The notes under the pieces are model-generated. The model made no database searches. It saw nothing but the letters and a program-made list of their open reading frames with translations, and was not told where the DNA came from. A stretch of 64,000 bases of DNA, taken from Pseudopithomyces maydicus. Its lineage: Eukaryota; Ascomycota; Dothideomycetes; Pleosporales; Didymosphaeriaceae. The stretch covers positions 1,364,001 through 1,428,000 of the forward strand of contig JANTUC010000005.1 in the NCBI GenBank assembly GCA_026873275.1. Direction: 5' to 3'. Every line of letters begins with the position of its first letter. The stretch's first letter is position 1. Shown here one piece after another: positions 11,404-23,328 of the stretch. Made by a program: the position numbers and the translations under genes.

Positions 11404-14400
11404 CCACGGCTCGGCTCTTCTTTCACCCTTCGCACACACATACACATATACACTATCAGTATAGGTTGGTTCTACATGAGAAATGATCAAAATGGAGGAA
11501 CGATCAGGGCATGATACCCCAGGATATTCGCAGCGGAAACATTGGAATTACAATTGCAACTAATACGGTTCTCATCACTACGTCTTCGTCATCTTCTTTC
11601 TTCTTGTTTTCGAGACAGAATTCTATTTTTTGCATACGCACTCGCACGGCGCTGGGGAAGCACGTCCTCGTTCTCTATGATAATAGCTTCGGCAAGGCTT
11701 GTTTGGTATTCTGCTTGTTGGTCTGTCTGTCTGCCTTTGTTGGTGTTTCATGTTTTGTGTTCCCCGTCCTTCGGCATATTTTAATCTGGATGACGGGTCA
11801 AAAACCTTCCTACCTACCTATCTTATCTACCAGTCTGATTGATATACACTTGTACAATCGTTCGCTCGCGCGCGCACACACACACCAAAAAACATGTCGA
11901 AGGATGCATACAAACATTGGATTTTCCCCGCACGCTTTCGTTTTGTGGTTGCTTTCTTCAGACCGGGACACGCTGTATCGATGAGTGGATGATGGATGGA
12001 GGCGTGGTTTTGTTTTATGAGTTTGGTATCTATCTGATCGTGTACCTGTACGCTACAATTGTATGCCTATTTTTCTCTCTCTGTTTCCCTTTACTTTTAC
12101 GGTTGCGACTTTTCCTATGTAAATTTGCTTGCTTGCTACACCGCTTGCTCGCCATACACCTCGGCTCGACTCACCTCGACCCGTCCGTTTCATTACACCA
12201 TACGTCTATCTATCTACCTACTTACTTACTCATCTACCTACAACCAACCATACATTTTGTAATACCTACCTTACTTAACCCAATCAATAATCATTCCAAA
12301 TCATTACACATCAAACCATTACATCTCCCATTACATTGCCGTCCACCGTCCTTATCTCTGTACAGCCTCCACTCCGCTGCCCTCCTCCGCCCCCAGTCTC
12401 CGAGGTACACACATACCAAGATCCACCTCGCATGCCATGCTTCCGCTCCCTGTCTCCCTCACCGTTCGTCTCCGTCCCCGCTCCGCATACATGCTTCCCC
12501 AACGCCTCGCTTGCATACCTCCGAAGCGTATGTATGTACCGGTACATATGCTTGTAGCGCCACGCTTCGAGCTCCGCTTCCCTCGTGGCCTGAGGGGCGC
12601 CTGACGACATGCTGCGACGACATGCTGCGACGACATGGACATGGGACTGCGACGTCGCAGTCAGGTGGGGAGGTGATAAGTGACATACCGTACCAATCTC
12701 GTTACCTAGGTGCTTACATGGGTGTGGAGACGGATACACGGTGGGGGGAGGGGGTGATTTGAGGACAAGGAGCGGAGAGGGATGACTCTGTGCTGATGGG
12801 TCGGATATCGCCGTTGAGGGGAGGTGAGGGAGGGACGGGACATGGGGGTGCAAAGGGTGGGTTGTTTGGAGAGTGGAGCGGTGGGGGGATGGGAGGGAAA
12901 AGGCGGTGATGGTGGGTTTGGAACGCAACGAGGGTACAAGGCGCGAAACGATGTGATGCGATGCGATACAAGGAGGTGCGATGCAAAACGACATGATGCG
13001 TTGCATGGAGTTGCGGTGCGATGCCTTCCTACCTACCACAGAGCAAGCACAAACTCACGATCCGCATCGCGCAACGTCCATCTACCTTCCTCCATCCCGC
13101 CCTTCATCAAGGTACTCAACCCACCGCACTACATAACCACCCTCTCACCCTCCGACCCTCCTTCTCTCCTTCTCTCCTCTCCTCCTCACGGCCCTCCCTC
13201 CCTCCGTCCATCCGACTCTCATCCGACCCGAACCCATCACCACTCGGCATCCCGAGCGCACCGCACGCACGCCTCGGCCGCACGTGGCCGCCCCATCGGG
13301 GCGGGGCCGCGGGCAAAAATCACAGATAGGGACACTAGGTAGGTGTTCAGTAGCGGGCCGGCGTCATCTCGGACGGCTGTCCCTCAAGCAGTAAGGGAGG
13401 CGTGCGCATGGCGTAGGCAGCATCGTGGTTCATTTCGGTTTGGGCGCAGGGATGGTGGCGTGGGGTGGGGCGGATGGGGCTGGATGGATGTGGATACTGT
13501 ATGGGTAGGGGTAGACGGATTTGCATGTGGATGGATAGGTATAAGCTGAGGTGATGATGGGCTTGGTAATGCGTGAATGGATGGATGGATGGGTGGATGC
13601 ATGGATGAAGGGAAGTATAGCGTAAGGTTTGCATGTACGTGTGTAGGTATGTACATTGATCGTACTACATACACACATACATACACATCTATGTTTGCTG
13701 AGCCGAAAGACCCTGACTCAAAAATCTACCAGGGTAAGAAACGGACAGATCGGGTGCCGTGTGCCGTGCCGCTTCGGCGTGCTGCGATGTACACAAGGCT
13801 GGTATGAATGTAGCGGTGAGAAACGAGCGCTAAAGCGGATGATGATCATTGAAACAGGATGGCAGGAAAGGTGCTGAGAAAGAAAAGGCAAAACCGACAG
13901 AAGGAACACGCGTTGGTGCTGCGGTGCGGTGCTTGCGCGCACAGCGCAAGTGTGATACCGACTCCGAGGCGGTGGGAGCGCATGGCATTGGCATGGCATG
14001 GAAGAGCCTTGTAGCAACTCGGATGGATGGATAAATGTGGTAAGTGGTGTTTACAGACCGTGCCCTGATGCGGTGTCCGTGAAGGAGCAAGAAGGCGGAG
14101 ACATGCCATGTTTCTACCAAGACAGGGCTACAGGCTGCGCACATGGAAAGCATGGATGAGGCTTGTAAGTGTGTTCATGCGAGGAGGCTGAGCGAGCGAG
14201 GCGACGTCCATGTCGAAAGAGGAAGCAGTTAGGCGAGGCGAGGCGAGGCAGAAGATCCCATGAGTCGAGTGAAGGAGCAATGTTGTCCACGTACACGGGT
14301 CTAGGTATGCGAACGTCCCAGCCACGGGACTTGCATTTCCGTCGGAGCCATGCCACACGGGACCGTCAGTCAGGAGAGCACACCGGAGCCCAAGCAGTGA

Positions 14401-14921
14401 GGCGGCGTCCGTGTTGGATCGCGCACGACCGTACATACGTACGCACGCATCGATCCACCGTGCATCCGTCCGTCCGTCTCGTGATGCCATGTACGAGTGA
14501 GGCATACATGGCATCTTTGCGGCGCGGCGCATCGGGACGCGACACCTGGAATGACCTCCAGGGGTCTGAGAAAAGAACCAACCGACCCGTAATACTGTAC
14601 CGGGGATTCGGAAAAGGATTACGAAGGCGTTGGAGGGATTCCTGGAGGGATCGTCGAAGGATCATGATGAGGTGATGGGAGGACGTGCGTGCATGAGGTG
14701 GCGGTCACGTGGGATAGGAGGGGGTGTTATGGGCTGAAGTGTGAGAGGGAGGGGTGTTTAAGGAAGGGATGTTTGGAAGCTGGATGGATGGGAAGATGGA
14801 GTGATCGAAGTTGAACATATGATATGTATGTGCCACTGGTACTTTCAGATCAAATGAGGTGGTGGGTATGATTGTTGGTAGTACATATGTGTATGTACAG
14901 GACGACCTGTCATGTTGATGT
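11404..14921. other. Gene-free, microsatellite-rich stretch
   Basis: No recognisable gene. The first 900 bp is probably the 3' flank of the WOPR gene, with CA, CTAC and ACTT microsatellites at 11870-11890 and 12205-12250. Further on are GCGAT pentamers near 12955, CCCT-rich sequence at 13140-13200, GGAT tetramers at 13575-13615 and GAGGC pentamers near 14233. Both strands carry only overlapping low-complexity frames. Confidence 0.6.
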
Positions 14922-15616
14922 TCAAGTCGCATGCTTAATCTGACTGTTCTCGTCATCGTTCTTCGGCCGATGCCCTCGCAATCTCACATGTTTCCATGCT
15001 TCGTCGTGTAACCGTTGCGTGGCTGCATGAACCTCGTCCTCCCAGTCTTGTTGCTCTTCCGATGTCTGCTTTCCTTCGAGTACTATATCTACCACCACAA
15101 TCTTTCTCCATGATCTGGTTTTCCCTCCGTCCGCCTCTCTATCTGCCACTGTGACAACCACATTTTATCTTCACCGGTCTTCGCAAACAAGTCTGTCAGC
15201 CACTTCAATCTCGTTCCTCTGTCGTTGTCAAGCTGTCCTTTTCTAACATCAACACCGAACAGGCCTTGGGCAATTGCAACCAGCCATTTATGCGTCTCAT
15301 GGATAGATCTTAGGCTTGGATCGGCCTTTGGCTGCTCTTTTTGCTTCTCTGATTCCGTTTTCCAGCATAGGAGTAACGACTTACGTTCGGAATCCAGATA
15401 TTCTTTCTCTTCTGTGCCGAATTCGGTGAAGAGATCCGTCCTCTGGAGAAACTCATCGATATATTCAAAATCCGTATTATCGTTGAATCTGGTTGTGTAT
15501 GTGACAAGTTCATCGTAGAACGCGCGCAAGGGTTCTGAAAGAGCTTCGGGGCCCTTCCCGGATGGTTCGACGTCTGTGCCGGGTGAGTGGTATTCTGGAC
15601 TGGTTTCGGAAACCAT
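14922..15616 (-). CDS. Undescribed helical family protein, member A (probable one-base frameshift)
   Basis: I do not recognise this protein. From ATG 15616 an open frame of 175 codons runs to 15089. Residues about 28-145 form a module shared with the two genes downstream: AFYDELVTYTTRF, then LDSERKSLLL, then HKWLVAIAQGLF and RLKWLTDLF. In the neighbouring frame coding-like, charged sequence continues to a stop at 14922, with motifs TRSWRKIVV and EEQQDWEDEV that match the segment after the first module in the 16.5 kb gene. One extra base near 15119-15125 (a TTTT/CCC run on the plus strand) would join the frames into about 231 residues. No signal peptide or membrane segment is visible. It sits in AT-rich DNA. 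The alternatives are a shorter real protein or a decaying copy. Confidence 0.55.
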
Positions 15617-16483
15617 ATTTGTTTCAACAAAGTGAACAAGAAAACGTGGGAAATGATTTATAGAGTGGTTTGTAGGAGAGAGAAGTAATAGGAAAGCAAA
15701 TTTATAGGTGGGGGAGGGAGCTAGAGAAATAGTATGAGTGTATGATTTGGGCGGGTGGTATGTTGAGTCGAGCCTGCTGCAAAGGCCGAGTCACACTGTG
15801 GGGGTGGTTTGTGAATGTTCTAAAATGCTGAAACAATTTATAGACTCAATCAAACTCCAGAATTTTCAGTCACAGATGCTATGTCTTCTTGATGAATTTA
15901 TCGATGATTTGTGACTCAACTCACTCATAGGAATGTTTGATTGACGCCATGTTTCCACCATTCCACTGAGATCTGTGACTCCTATTTAAGTTGGAGCCAT
16001 GGAAGTGACAAACGCTTTCGCATCACATCTCTATGTTATCAGTTATATCAATCTTTGCATCAGACATAGGGCCTGCATGATCTGTAAAGAATATGCTTCG
16101 CGTTGAGAATCAATATCATATCGTAAAAGTAGCTATAAAAACCATCAATCATCAGATTGAATTATCAGTTTATATTTGTTTTCCGGTAACACAAGAGTAG
16201 GAGTGCATGTACGTCCAAACTTCATTAAGATACAAAATTACATCTAATGAGAGTGAGAGTAGGAAGGAAAGAAAAGAAAAAGAAACAAATATAACCTGAT
16301 AAGAGTAAGAAAGGAATTTCAGATACAACTGGGTTCAAAAGAAAGTAGGAAAGAAAAAGAAGCTCAGGAGATAGATTGTTTGATAAGAATGATGAGGAAA
16401 GAATCCCCTAGTGCCATCACTCTCTGTGGCCTAGAATCCTAGATGTCCTGCATCACTGCTCTCCTGTACTGCTTTCCTCGGAC
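15617..16483. other. AT-rich intergenic stretch
   Basis: AT-rich sequence between members A and B with purine-rich AAAGAAA-type tracts at 16255-16370. I see no gene, RNA or clear repeat. Confidence 0.6.
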
Positions 16484-17683
16484 TCAGAGTTCTTCGGATT
16501 CGGTACTGCTTTCCTGGGGTCCAGGATTTGTACTGCTTTCCTTGGGTCCGGGATCTGGACCGCTTTTCTCGGATTCAGGATCTGGACCGCTTTTCTCGGA
16601 TTCAGGATCTGGATCACTTTTCTCGGCTTCATCGTCTGTACCGCTTTCTTTGGCTCCAGTATTTGTACGTGGCAACGGATTTGTTTTCGCCCAGTGGAGT
16701 ATCAAGGGCTCCGTTTCTCCGCGTATGTAGTCTATACAATGCGAAACAGGGCAGTGTTCCCGAAGAAAATTGTCGGCACCGACCGTATCTAATACGTTGA
16801 ATCTCCATTTAATGATTTTGGAGATGTCTTCTTCATGTTTGTGTTCTTCCAGTCTGCATTCTTCCAGATTGCAATCTTGCAGTCCGCATTCGTCCAGTCC
16901 GTATCCTTCCAGATTATCTTTACAGACCAGAAACAAGCCAAGAAACATCTTGAAGAATGCTTCATGAATCGATAGACGGACGAGTTCCACGTTGGAATTT
17001 GGTGATCTGAATCTTTCCAATAGCTCGGCAATGGCTCCACGTTCGTTTTCGGGTATAATGTCCAAAGAGATCATTTTGCATCCCACTGCTGTCTTCTGCA
17101 TTCTATCCTCCATAGGCTTCTCCACCCCAAAATTGATGAAGCCAGCCCACTCTTTGATCAAGATCTCGTATAGACCACGTTGTTCCTTCGTGAGCTTGGT
17201 TTCTTCCCAAAGAGTGGCTGGCCAGCACCTAGGGATTCCGTTGTTTGTTGCTTTAATCTCGCACCGGATAGTGTCCCGCCATTTCTTCCTGCCCTCCCTA
17301 CTGTCTCCGATTTGATCTTTTGCTGAATCATACAGTGCCTGTGCAATGGTAGCGAACCAGTTCTCTATCCTCGCACTGTCTTCGTTGTGAATGTTGTTCT
17401 CGACTTCGTCTTTTCGCTCTTTGTTCCTTTTCGTGAGATCCAGTGCTATTCTATGTCCCTCCTCGATATCGCTTTCCCTGGACTTGAGACAGTCTTTCAA
17501 CTCGAAATTCTCAACATATCGGTCGATATTTGAGATCTTCCAGTCTACGATAAAATCTCTCCAGGCGGCAGTCAGTTTATTGTACTCCGCCTTTTCGGGT
17601 TGGCGGAGTTTCTCTGAGATATTTGGGTCGTGATCGGGCGGGGAATGGCCTGAATGGGTGCTCGTTTGTCGAGAGAAGTCCAT
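16484..17683 (-). CDS. Undescribed helical family protein, member B, with two copies of the module
   Basis: Single open frame of 399 codons from ATG 17683; no family known to me matches. It contains two diverged copies of one module: residues about 29-145 (AEYNKLTAAWRDFI, IENWFATIAQALY, KKWRDTIRCEI) and about 166-303 (GLYEILIKEWAGFI, IHEAFFKMFLGLFL, IKWRFNVLDTV). In the second copy residues 262-286 are a run of pentapeptides of the type xLxxC (GLDEC, GLQDC, NLEEC). The tail from about 341 is a Ser/Pro/Glu/Asp-rich repeat (EKSGPDPES type) coded by a 27-bp minisatellite. There is no signal peptide or membrane segment, so it is probably cytosolic or nuclear. Neighbours A and C lie on the same strand. 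Lineage-specific expansion is my inference. Confidence 0.65.
   Translation of the reverse strand: MDFSRQTSTHSGHSPPDHDPNISEKLRQPEKAEYNKLTAAWRDFIVDWKISNIDRYVENFELKDCLKSRESDIEEGHRIALDLTKRNKERKDEVENNIHNEDSARIENWFATIAQALYDSAKDQIGDSREGRKKWRDTIRCEIKATNNGIPRCWPATLWEETKLTKEQRGLYEILIKEWAGFINFGVEKPMEDRMQKTAVGCKMISLDIIPENERGAIAELLERFRSPNSNVELVRLSIHEAFFKMFLGLFLVCKDNLEGYGLDECGLQDCNLEECRLEEHKHEEDISKIIKWRFNVLDTVGADNFLREHCPVSHCIDYIRGETEPLILHWAKTNPLPRTNTGAKESGTDDEAEKSDPDPESEKSGPDPESEKSGPDPGPKESSTNPGPQESSTESEEL
16555..16625 (-). repeat. 27-bp in-frame minisatellite in member B
   Basis: About two and a half copies of a 27-bp unit, CCGCTTTTCTCGGATTCAGG followed by ATCTGGA on the plus strand. It encodes nine-residue Ser/Pro/Asp/Glu repeats, so length changes would stay in frame. 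Confidence 0.85.
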
Positions 17684-18899
17684 TTTGGCTGAGAAGAGTA
17701 ACCTGACTAGGTTTGCAGGAAAGGGGGTGATATGTAGAAAGAGCGAAGTAGGTAGAAAGACGCGAGTGTGTAGAAAGATAGGAGTATGTAGAAAGAAGGG
17801 ATTGTTTAGAAGGCAGAGTATTTATAGAGGGCAGGGGATTTCAAGAAGTCTATTGAGTGTGTATCTGGGTAGCTGGCAGGGTTGACTCCATCTTGCATTT
17901 TAGAACGACTCATACGGTCTGACTCCTAAGCCATTAATTAATAGTCAAGTATGTCGACAAGTGAAATAAAGATAAATCATGGATCAATTAAAGTGACTAT
18001 AATATGAAATATCTTTTTAGACCGTAGCACTGGTGAGTGACACTAATCATGATGCAGTCCTTGAGTCATTCTGTCATCCTTGATTTGGTTTTGGAACAGG
18101 TTGCAGCAGAGTGGCTGACTGGATAAACATGGATAGAGAAAAAGCTGTTATCCCCTCTTCTGACTGTATAAAAAGTTGCGTCCAGGATGATCGAGTCAAA
18201 AACATTTCATCATCCTTATAAGAACCCAAATAGATGAGGAACTTCAAAATTACAAATTGAGCACGATGTGATATTTTTGATAAGATTGATATAATAGGAA
18301 AATGTAAAATTAGATATGAGGTACAAAAGAAATCAGAAGAACATATTGATGTTGATGATAGTAGATGGTATTATCCAATACTGTAAGAAGTATCTTCAAG
18401 ATAAGTCAGCTCGACAAACTATTCCTGAGGTAGTCAAATGAACTTTTAGTAGCAAAATAAAACATAAGAAGGGGAAAAAAAGAGGAAGGTTCTAAATAAT
18501 TCTACTTTCAGATATTCTTGTTTGAATAACAAAATCATATAATTGAAGAACTCGGTCTTAAAACTGTGGTCAAGGACATAATTTAGAAAGCTTAAAGTTA
18601 GTAGCATTTATTACATTGTAGTGTAAAATTCTATAATACCACACGGATTTGATTTGTCCGGATATATGAGAATACATATTCAGAAACTATCTAATATTAA
18701 TCACTCAAACTCCAAAACTCCGAACCCACCACTCCCAAATCCACACCACCCTCAACTCCAATATCCAACAGTTCAAATTCCCAAACCCCAAAAACACAAG
18801 TCCGCCCTGCCTATCTACATGTGGAATGTCCCCTTCATCAACCATTTCTCAGTGAGCCTCAGCCAAGTTCCAGTGTTGAGCACCGCATGAGCCCAAAGA
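17684..18899. other. AT-rich intergenic stretch with one dispersed-repeat copy
   Basis: Strongly AT-rich, no gene seen. About 130 bp at 18087-18216 resembles 28505-28627 (listed separately). A short CA/CT-rich tract near 18700-18800 has an open frame that I regard as chance. Confidence 0.6.
18087..18216 (+). repeat. Dispersed repeat, copy 1 (AT-richer)
   Basis: It aligns by eye over its whole length with 28505-28627. Shared blocks include GCAGCAGAGTGGCTGAC (one mismatch), AAAAAGCTGT, CCCCTC and TGACTGT followed by AAAAA and TTGC. This copy has more A/T at differing positions, which would fit mutation by RIP, but two copies are too few to show it. Confidence 0.65.
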
Positions 18900-19385
18900 T
18901 CATTGCATGTCATTGATGGTTGGTTTGCCGGTTAGTGGATGTACATTATAATAATCCATGAGAAAGCTTTCATCTGAAGTTACAGCAGCCTCGTACTCCT
19001 CCTCCGGCCATTGATCCCGAGTCTCTTGTCCCGCACCTATCTTCTCCAGTATATGTTTCTTCCACTCGTTGGCTTCTGAAGCTTCTCGGTCTTTCTTCTC
19101 ATCCAAGAACAGGGAAAAAAGAAGCATGATGAAGCATCTGTCCCAGTGACGTGGCGTGAAATCGTCGGCTTTGGTTGGCGAATCGCAGTATTTCACCATA
19201 CAGAAGACCGATTCGCGTACTGTGCCTGTGACGAAAGCCCGCATGTCGAGACCCTCAAGGTTTTCCCACATGGTAGTCGTGTTCTCGTCCTGGAGGAAGC
19301 GTTTCCATGCTTCAACAATGGTGTGGTATCTTTCCTTGCCTTTATCAGAAAAATTTTTCGTCGGGTCATCCTTCGGTTCGGACAT
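18900..19385 (-). CDS. Undescribed helical family protein, member C
   Basis: Open frame of 161 codons from ATG 19385 with no family I can name. Residues about 16-117 match the module of members A and B: ERYHTIVEAWKRFLQD, then a conserved Glu/Leu segment, then PRHWDRCFIMLLFSLFLDE and NEWKKHILEKIG. The pattern of aromatic and hydrophobic positions and the length of about 100-120 residues are the same as in A and in both modules of B. The acidic C-terminal 40 residues (PEEEYEAAVTSDE) are unique to this copy. No signal peptide is visible. It is the last of three same-strand genes spread over 4.5 kb with about 0.9-1.2 kb between them, too far apart to share a transcript. Function unknown. Confidence 0.6.
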   Translation of the reverse strand: MSEPKDDPTKNFSDKGKERYHTIVEAWKRFLQDENTTTMWENLEGLDMRAFVTGTVRESVFCMVKYCDSPTKADDFTPRHWDRCFIMLLFSLFLDEKKDREASEANEWKKHILEKIGAGQETRDQWPEEEYEAAVTSDESFLMDYYNVHPLTGKPTINDMQ

Positions 19386-22300
19386 GATGGTACGCTGATC
19401 GTGGTATTGCTGAAAGTTCCAGAAGCCAGTGAATTTGGAGAGGTATGGCTATAAATCGAGAATGAGGATAGACAGGTGTATATTGCTGCTATTCGACGCC
19501 AAATAGTGGGCAGCTACTACACTTTCAAGTACCAGAGATCCTGGGTGAGCTGTGGAGAAGGGAAAAAGAAGGATCAATGGTGAGCTTTTATATGCTATGG
19601 CTTGGACTCTGAGTCACGAAACCGCTCAATGAATTTAATGAGGACTGACTGTACTGTAGGTTAGTGTTACAATCTATATGACTGGTGATTTATGACTATT
19701 CCCAAAATGCACAGTCATATCCAATATTGTATGTACTACATAGTGCTGTTTCGAAAGTAAACCTATTGAGATACTTGTGAAATACTTGACCTTTGCGAAT
19801 GATTTTTTATATATCCCCCAACACCATTGACTGGATAAGATAAAATGTTCACAAAAATTATATTGACACAAACGATGGTGATTGATATAGTCGAAAATAG
19901 GCATCAAATATCATGCTAAAAGTGCTGCTGTGAGAGTATAACATCATCTGTGGTACATGGATCAATAGTATCCGATAAAGACGACACTATGAGTATTAGG
20001 TTGGTTCGTGAGACGCACTGAAACCTACTATATGTGTACTCCCTGAATATTGACTCATTGTACCAGGCATTCTGTTACTCATGGCCGAGGTGTAGATAGT
20101 GATTGGGACTATGCGAGTATCTTGTAATACTGACTCTTGCAACATAAGAACACGTCATAGCATGTGAAACTACCATTTAGTTGAGGCAGTATGTCATGTG
20201 AAGCTACCGATAAACCTACCTGTTAATATTTTCTTCGGTACAGTAACTGCACTGCAAAAGTCACGGATCTTCATATCTTTAAATCAAGCTGATATACAGC
20301 CTTGAAGCTCACAGTAACAGCCGTGTTTTGTCATTGCACGTTTTCTATGTAGTACAAGCTTTTGAACCCCTCAACTAGAGAGAAAAAGCAGGGAATCATG
20401 TGCTTTTCAGGAAGTGAGACTCCTACATGAAATACATGTGCTGGAAACGACGTAAGAAGCCTTGCCACCATTTCAAATACACTAAGTCTATTCTCGTTGT
20501 GAATTAAGGTGCGATAGGTGCCGGTTAGCCAGCTGTTAGTCTTTGTATGTCGAGTAAACCGGAATGACCAATGCTCGAGACGACTTCGATATCGATAGCG
20601 GAATAGTATGAGAAAATATCACGATACATTTTGGTATCATCGTTGAGTCTTCGGGTAATCAAGCTGGGAGCGCATGGTAACAATTCTGTCACAATAAAAA
20701 GCCAGGTCGGAATAAAGGTATCTCTCGAACAAGTTTAATCTGTTGCTATGTTACCTGATATGTATTGAAGACCATGAGGTAGACACGCTGGATATATACT
20801 CTTAAAGTATACAGAGACAAGCTCTCATTATCGAAAAGAGTGAGATTCCCATCTCCAGTTGGCACATATATAGCTGTGGACTTGAAATTGTTTATGGATA
20901 ATACATTTGGTGTAGTAGTTGGGGGATGCATTAATTGGCTGTTGGATTACTTTGTTCTCAACAAGAATACTGAGTTGATCAAAAAGATCGCGACTTGATA
21001 TTTGGAGATGGAGAATTTGTTTTGAACATTCTCTTTCATTGTTTTTATTGTTTTTTCCTTGGTAGAAGTTTGGTAGATTGAGTGTGCGCAGAAGGGATTC
21101 TGTGCCCTTAGACTATGAATCAACGTCTTGCAATATCGAAACGGGTATTCTATATAATGACTGACCGTGATCGGTGAAATTGCCATTTGAAGGCACGGGT
21201 TGGAAAGTCAAAGCTTCTAATGGCACTGCAGAGGTCTTGGAGTTAGGCGTGATGGACGGCAATTCACAAGTGACGGCGTTAGGTTGTAGAAAACGATAAG
21301 CCGCAGGTAAGCAGCGGTTTTCACGTGAGTGTACTGAATACGACCTGAAAATCCTTAAACCCGGTGATAGGAACGTTTCATCAGCGTGTTTCAGGACATG
21401 AGAGTCATTTCAGCCGCACACAGGGTGAGTGTTGTGCAGCAATGAACTTGACGTCCAAGCTTTGGGGACACTAGAAGAAACAGTCAGAGAATTGCAGATA
21501 GGGAATTGATTTAATCGAAGAGTTACGGGTATGCTTATCGATGCCTACGCGGATTACCTTGGACTATCCAGGTAATGACGAAATTCTCAAGATATGTCCA
21601 GGGTATTTGCCATAGCGACACATAGATAGATCTGCCGCGTAGTTCCGGAGCTGGAGAAATTCTGGCGAAGAAGCAAGAAATAGAAGAGATCAACCAGCAA
21701 TGGAAAAAGACATGAATAGATATGCCGGGAGCCATTTCCCACGAGCCGCACCTGAGAAACCTCACATTGTCCCTGCACAGATACCCCCTATCGCAAGTGA
21801 ACAAAATCGGTTTAGCTCAATTCATTGGCCAAGCATTTGCACCTTGGTAGCCAGTGCGAGGACGCTGAGCTAGACATCCCGATGTTCCCGCGTGGTCGTA
21901 CAAGCAAATTTAGAAATCCTTGTGCTACAACAGGTTTCCACCATGATTGCCTAGTAGCCACGCACAAGCTAGGCCGGCGTTGCAAGACCATTTCTGGGTG
22001 CCTCCATCTATGTTTGTATCGTTCCCTGTACCTCTGCACAATTCCTAACACCAATAGCAAAGATTGCCATCAGGGTACCCGTATTCCGAGCGCTCTTCAA
22101 GACCCTGTAATAGATACCGAGCTCGCGCCATCACGGCGTCAGATAACGCACCCAGCATCGCGATCAATCCACAAACCCGGAAATATCATCTCCTCGCACT
22201 ACAGCGACTCCGAGAGAAGATAAAGCATTCCCACCCAACGAAGGAATATGACCAACCCAGCGGAATACCTGTATAAACCCAAACGATCTCACCGATGCTA

Positions 22301-23328
22301 CCGCCAAGCCACCCGCCCTCGTACAGCCCGGACCGAGCTTCCCGCACATACGACTCACCGTCACGTCAGCACATGGGTAAGATTCATGCTCAGCTGCAGG
22401 GTGAATCATATAGACTCATCAGCTTGATTACCGGACCCTGTAGAGGGTGCAGTTGGGGCTGTGGTTGTGACCTGGGAGCTGGGAGGGGAAGATAGGAGAA
22501 GGATTGGTGGTGTTAGGAGAGGAGGGTGGCACGTAGGTTAGGATAGGGGAATTAGATGTACATGGTGGGTACGTGATAGGTACACGGTGGGTACAAAACA
22601 TGCGTTGAAAAAGAATATACAGAGAACCTCGCTCGCGGACTTAATCCGATCTACTCGGACGAAGTTTTTCGGTGCTTGAAGTAAAAGCGGTCAAGTTAAG
22701 CTACTCTTGTAACGCCTCTGGTGAATTGAAAGTGGGTGTGATACTAACACATGCCTACTGTTTCCACGAGGGGGCAGAGCGTGGGTTTGTCCATAGGAAC
22801 GCAGTAAGTTGAGAAGGAGAGGGCATCTTTTACACTGGAAAAGAAAAGAAAATTGGGTAGATGGAGCGTTCACATACAGATCATGCACATCGCAAGTCTC
22901 ACAAAGCGCATTGAAAACCTCATGTAATGCTCATTATCATCACCAGGCTAATGATCAGCCCTGAGCAGCCATTATTCCGCATTGCTCTTTTATACACACC
23001 GGCAGTAAACCCATTACTGCATTGCATGCTTTACACGCTCGCCCTATATGATTCGAGCGGCCGATATGGTACGGAAAGTCCGAGCACCTAATGAAGAGTG
23101 TCGTGTTATCCGAAACCTATAAATGTTCCCATTGTGGGAAACTTTTCGCTTTTTGCTTTTTTCCCCAAACCCATTCCCATGTCGGAAAATCATAATCCGC
23201 GATTTTTGCTCCAATTCGCTTCGCTTCCCTGCGTGCGAGCTTACTTTACAGCATGCGGACCCCAGCCTCAAAGAGCATTAGATGTACCGCCATGCATTCC
23301 CCCACTTCCTCCCTTGCGCCCCTCCAAC
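19386..23328. other. Gene-free stretch, AT-rich grading to mixed composition
   Basis: No gene recognised. 19.4-21.2 kb is AT-rich with only short frames. 21.5-22.5 kb is more balanced and has frames of up to 132 codons on the plus strand and 89 on the minus, none with recognisable motifs. 22.6-23.3 kb would be downstream flank of the minus-strand RMP1 gene. Confidence 0.55.
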
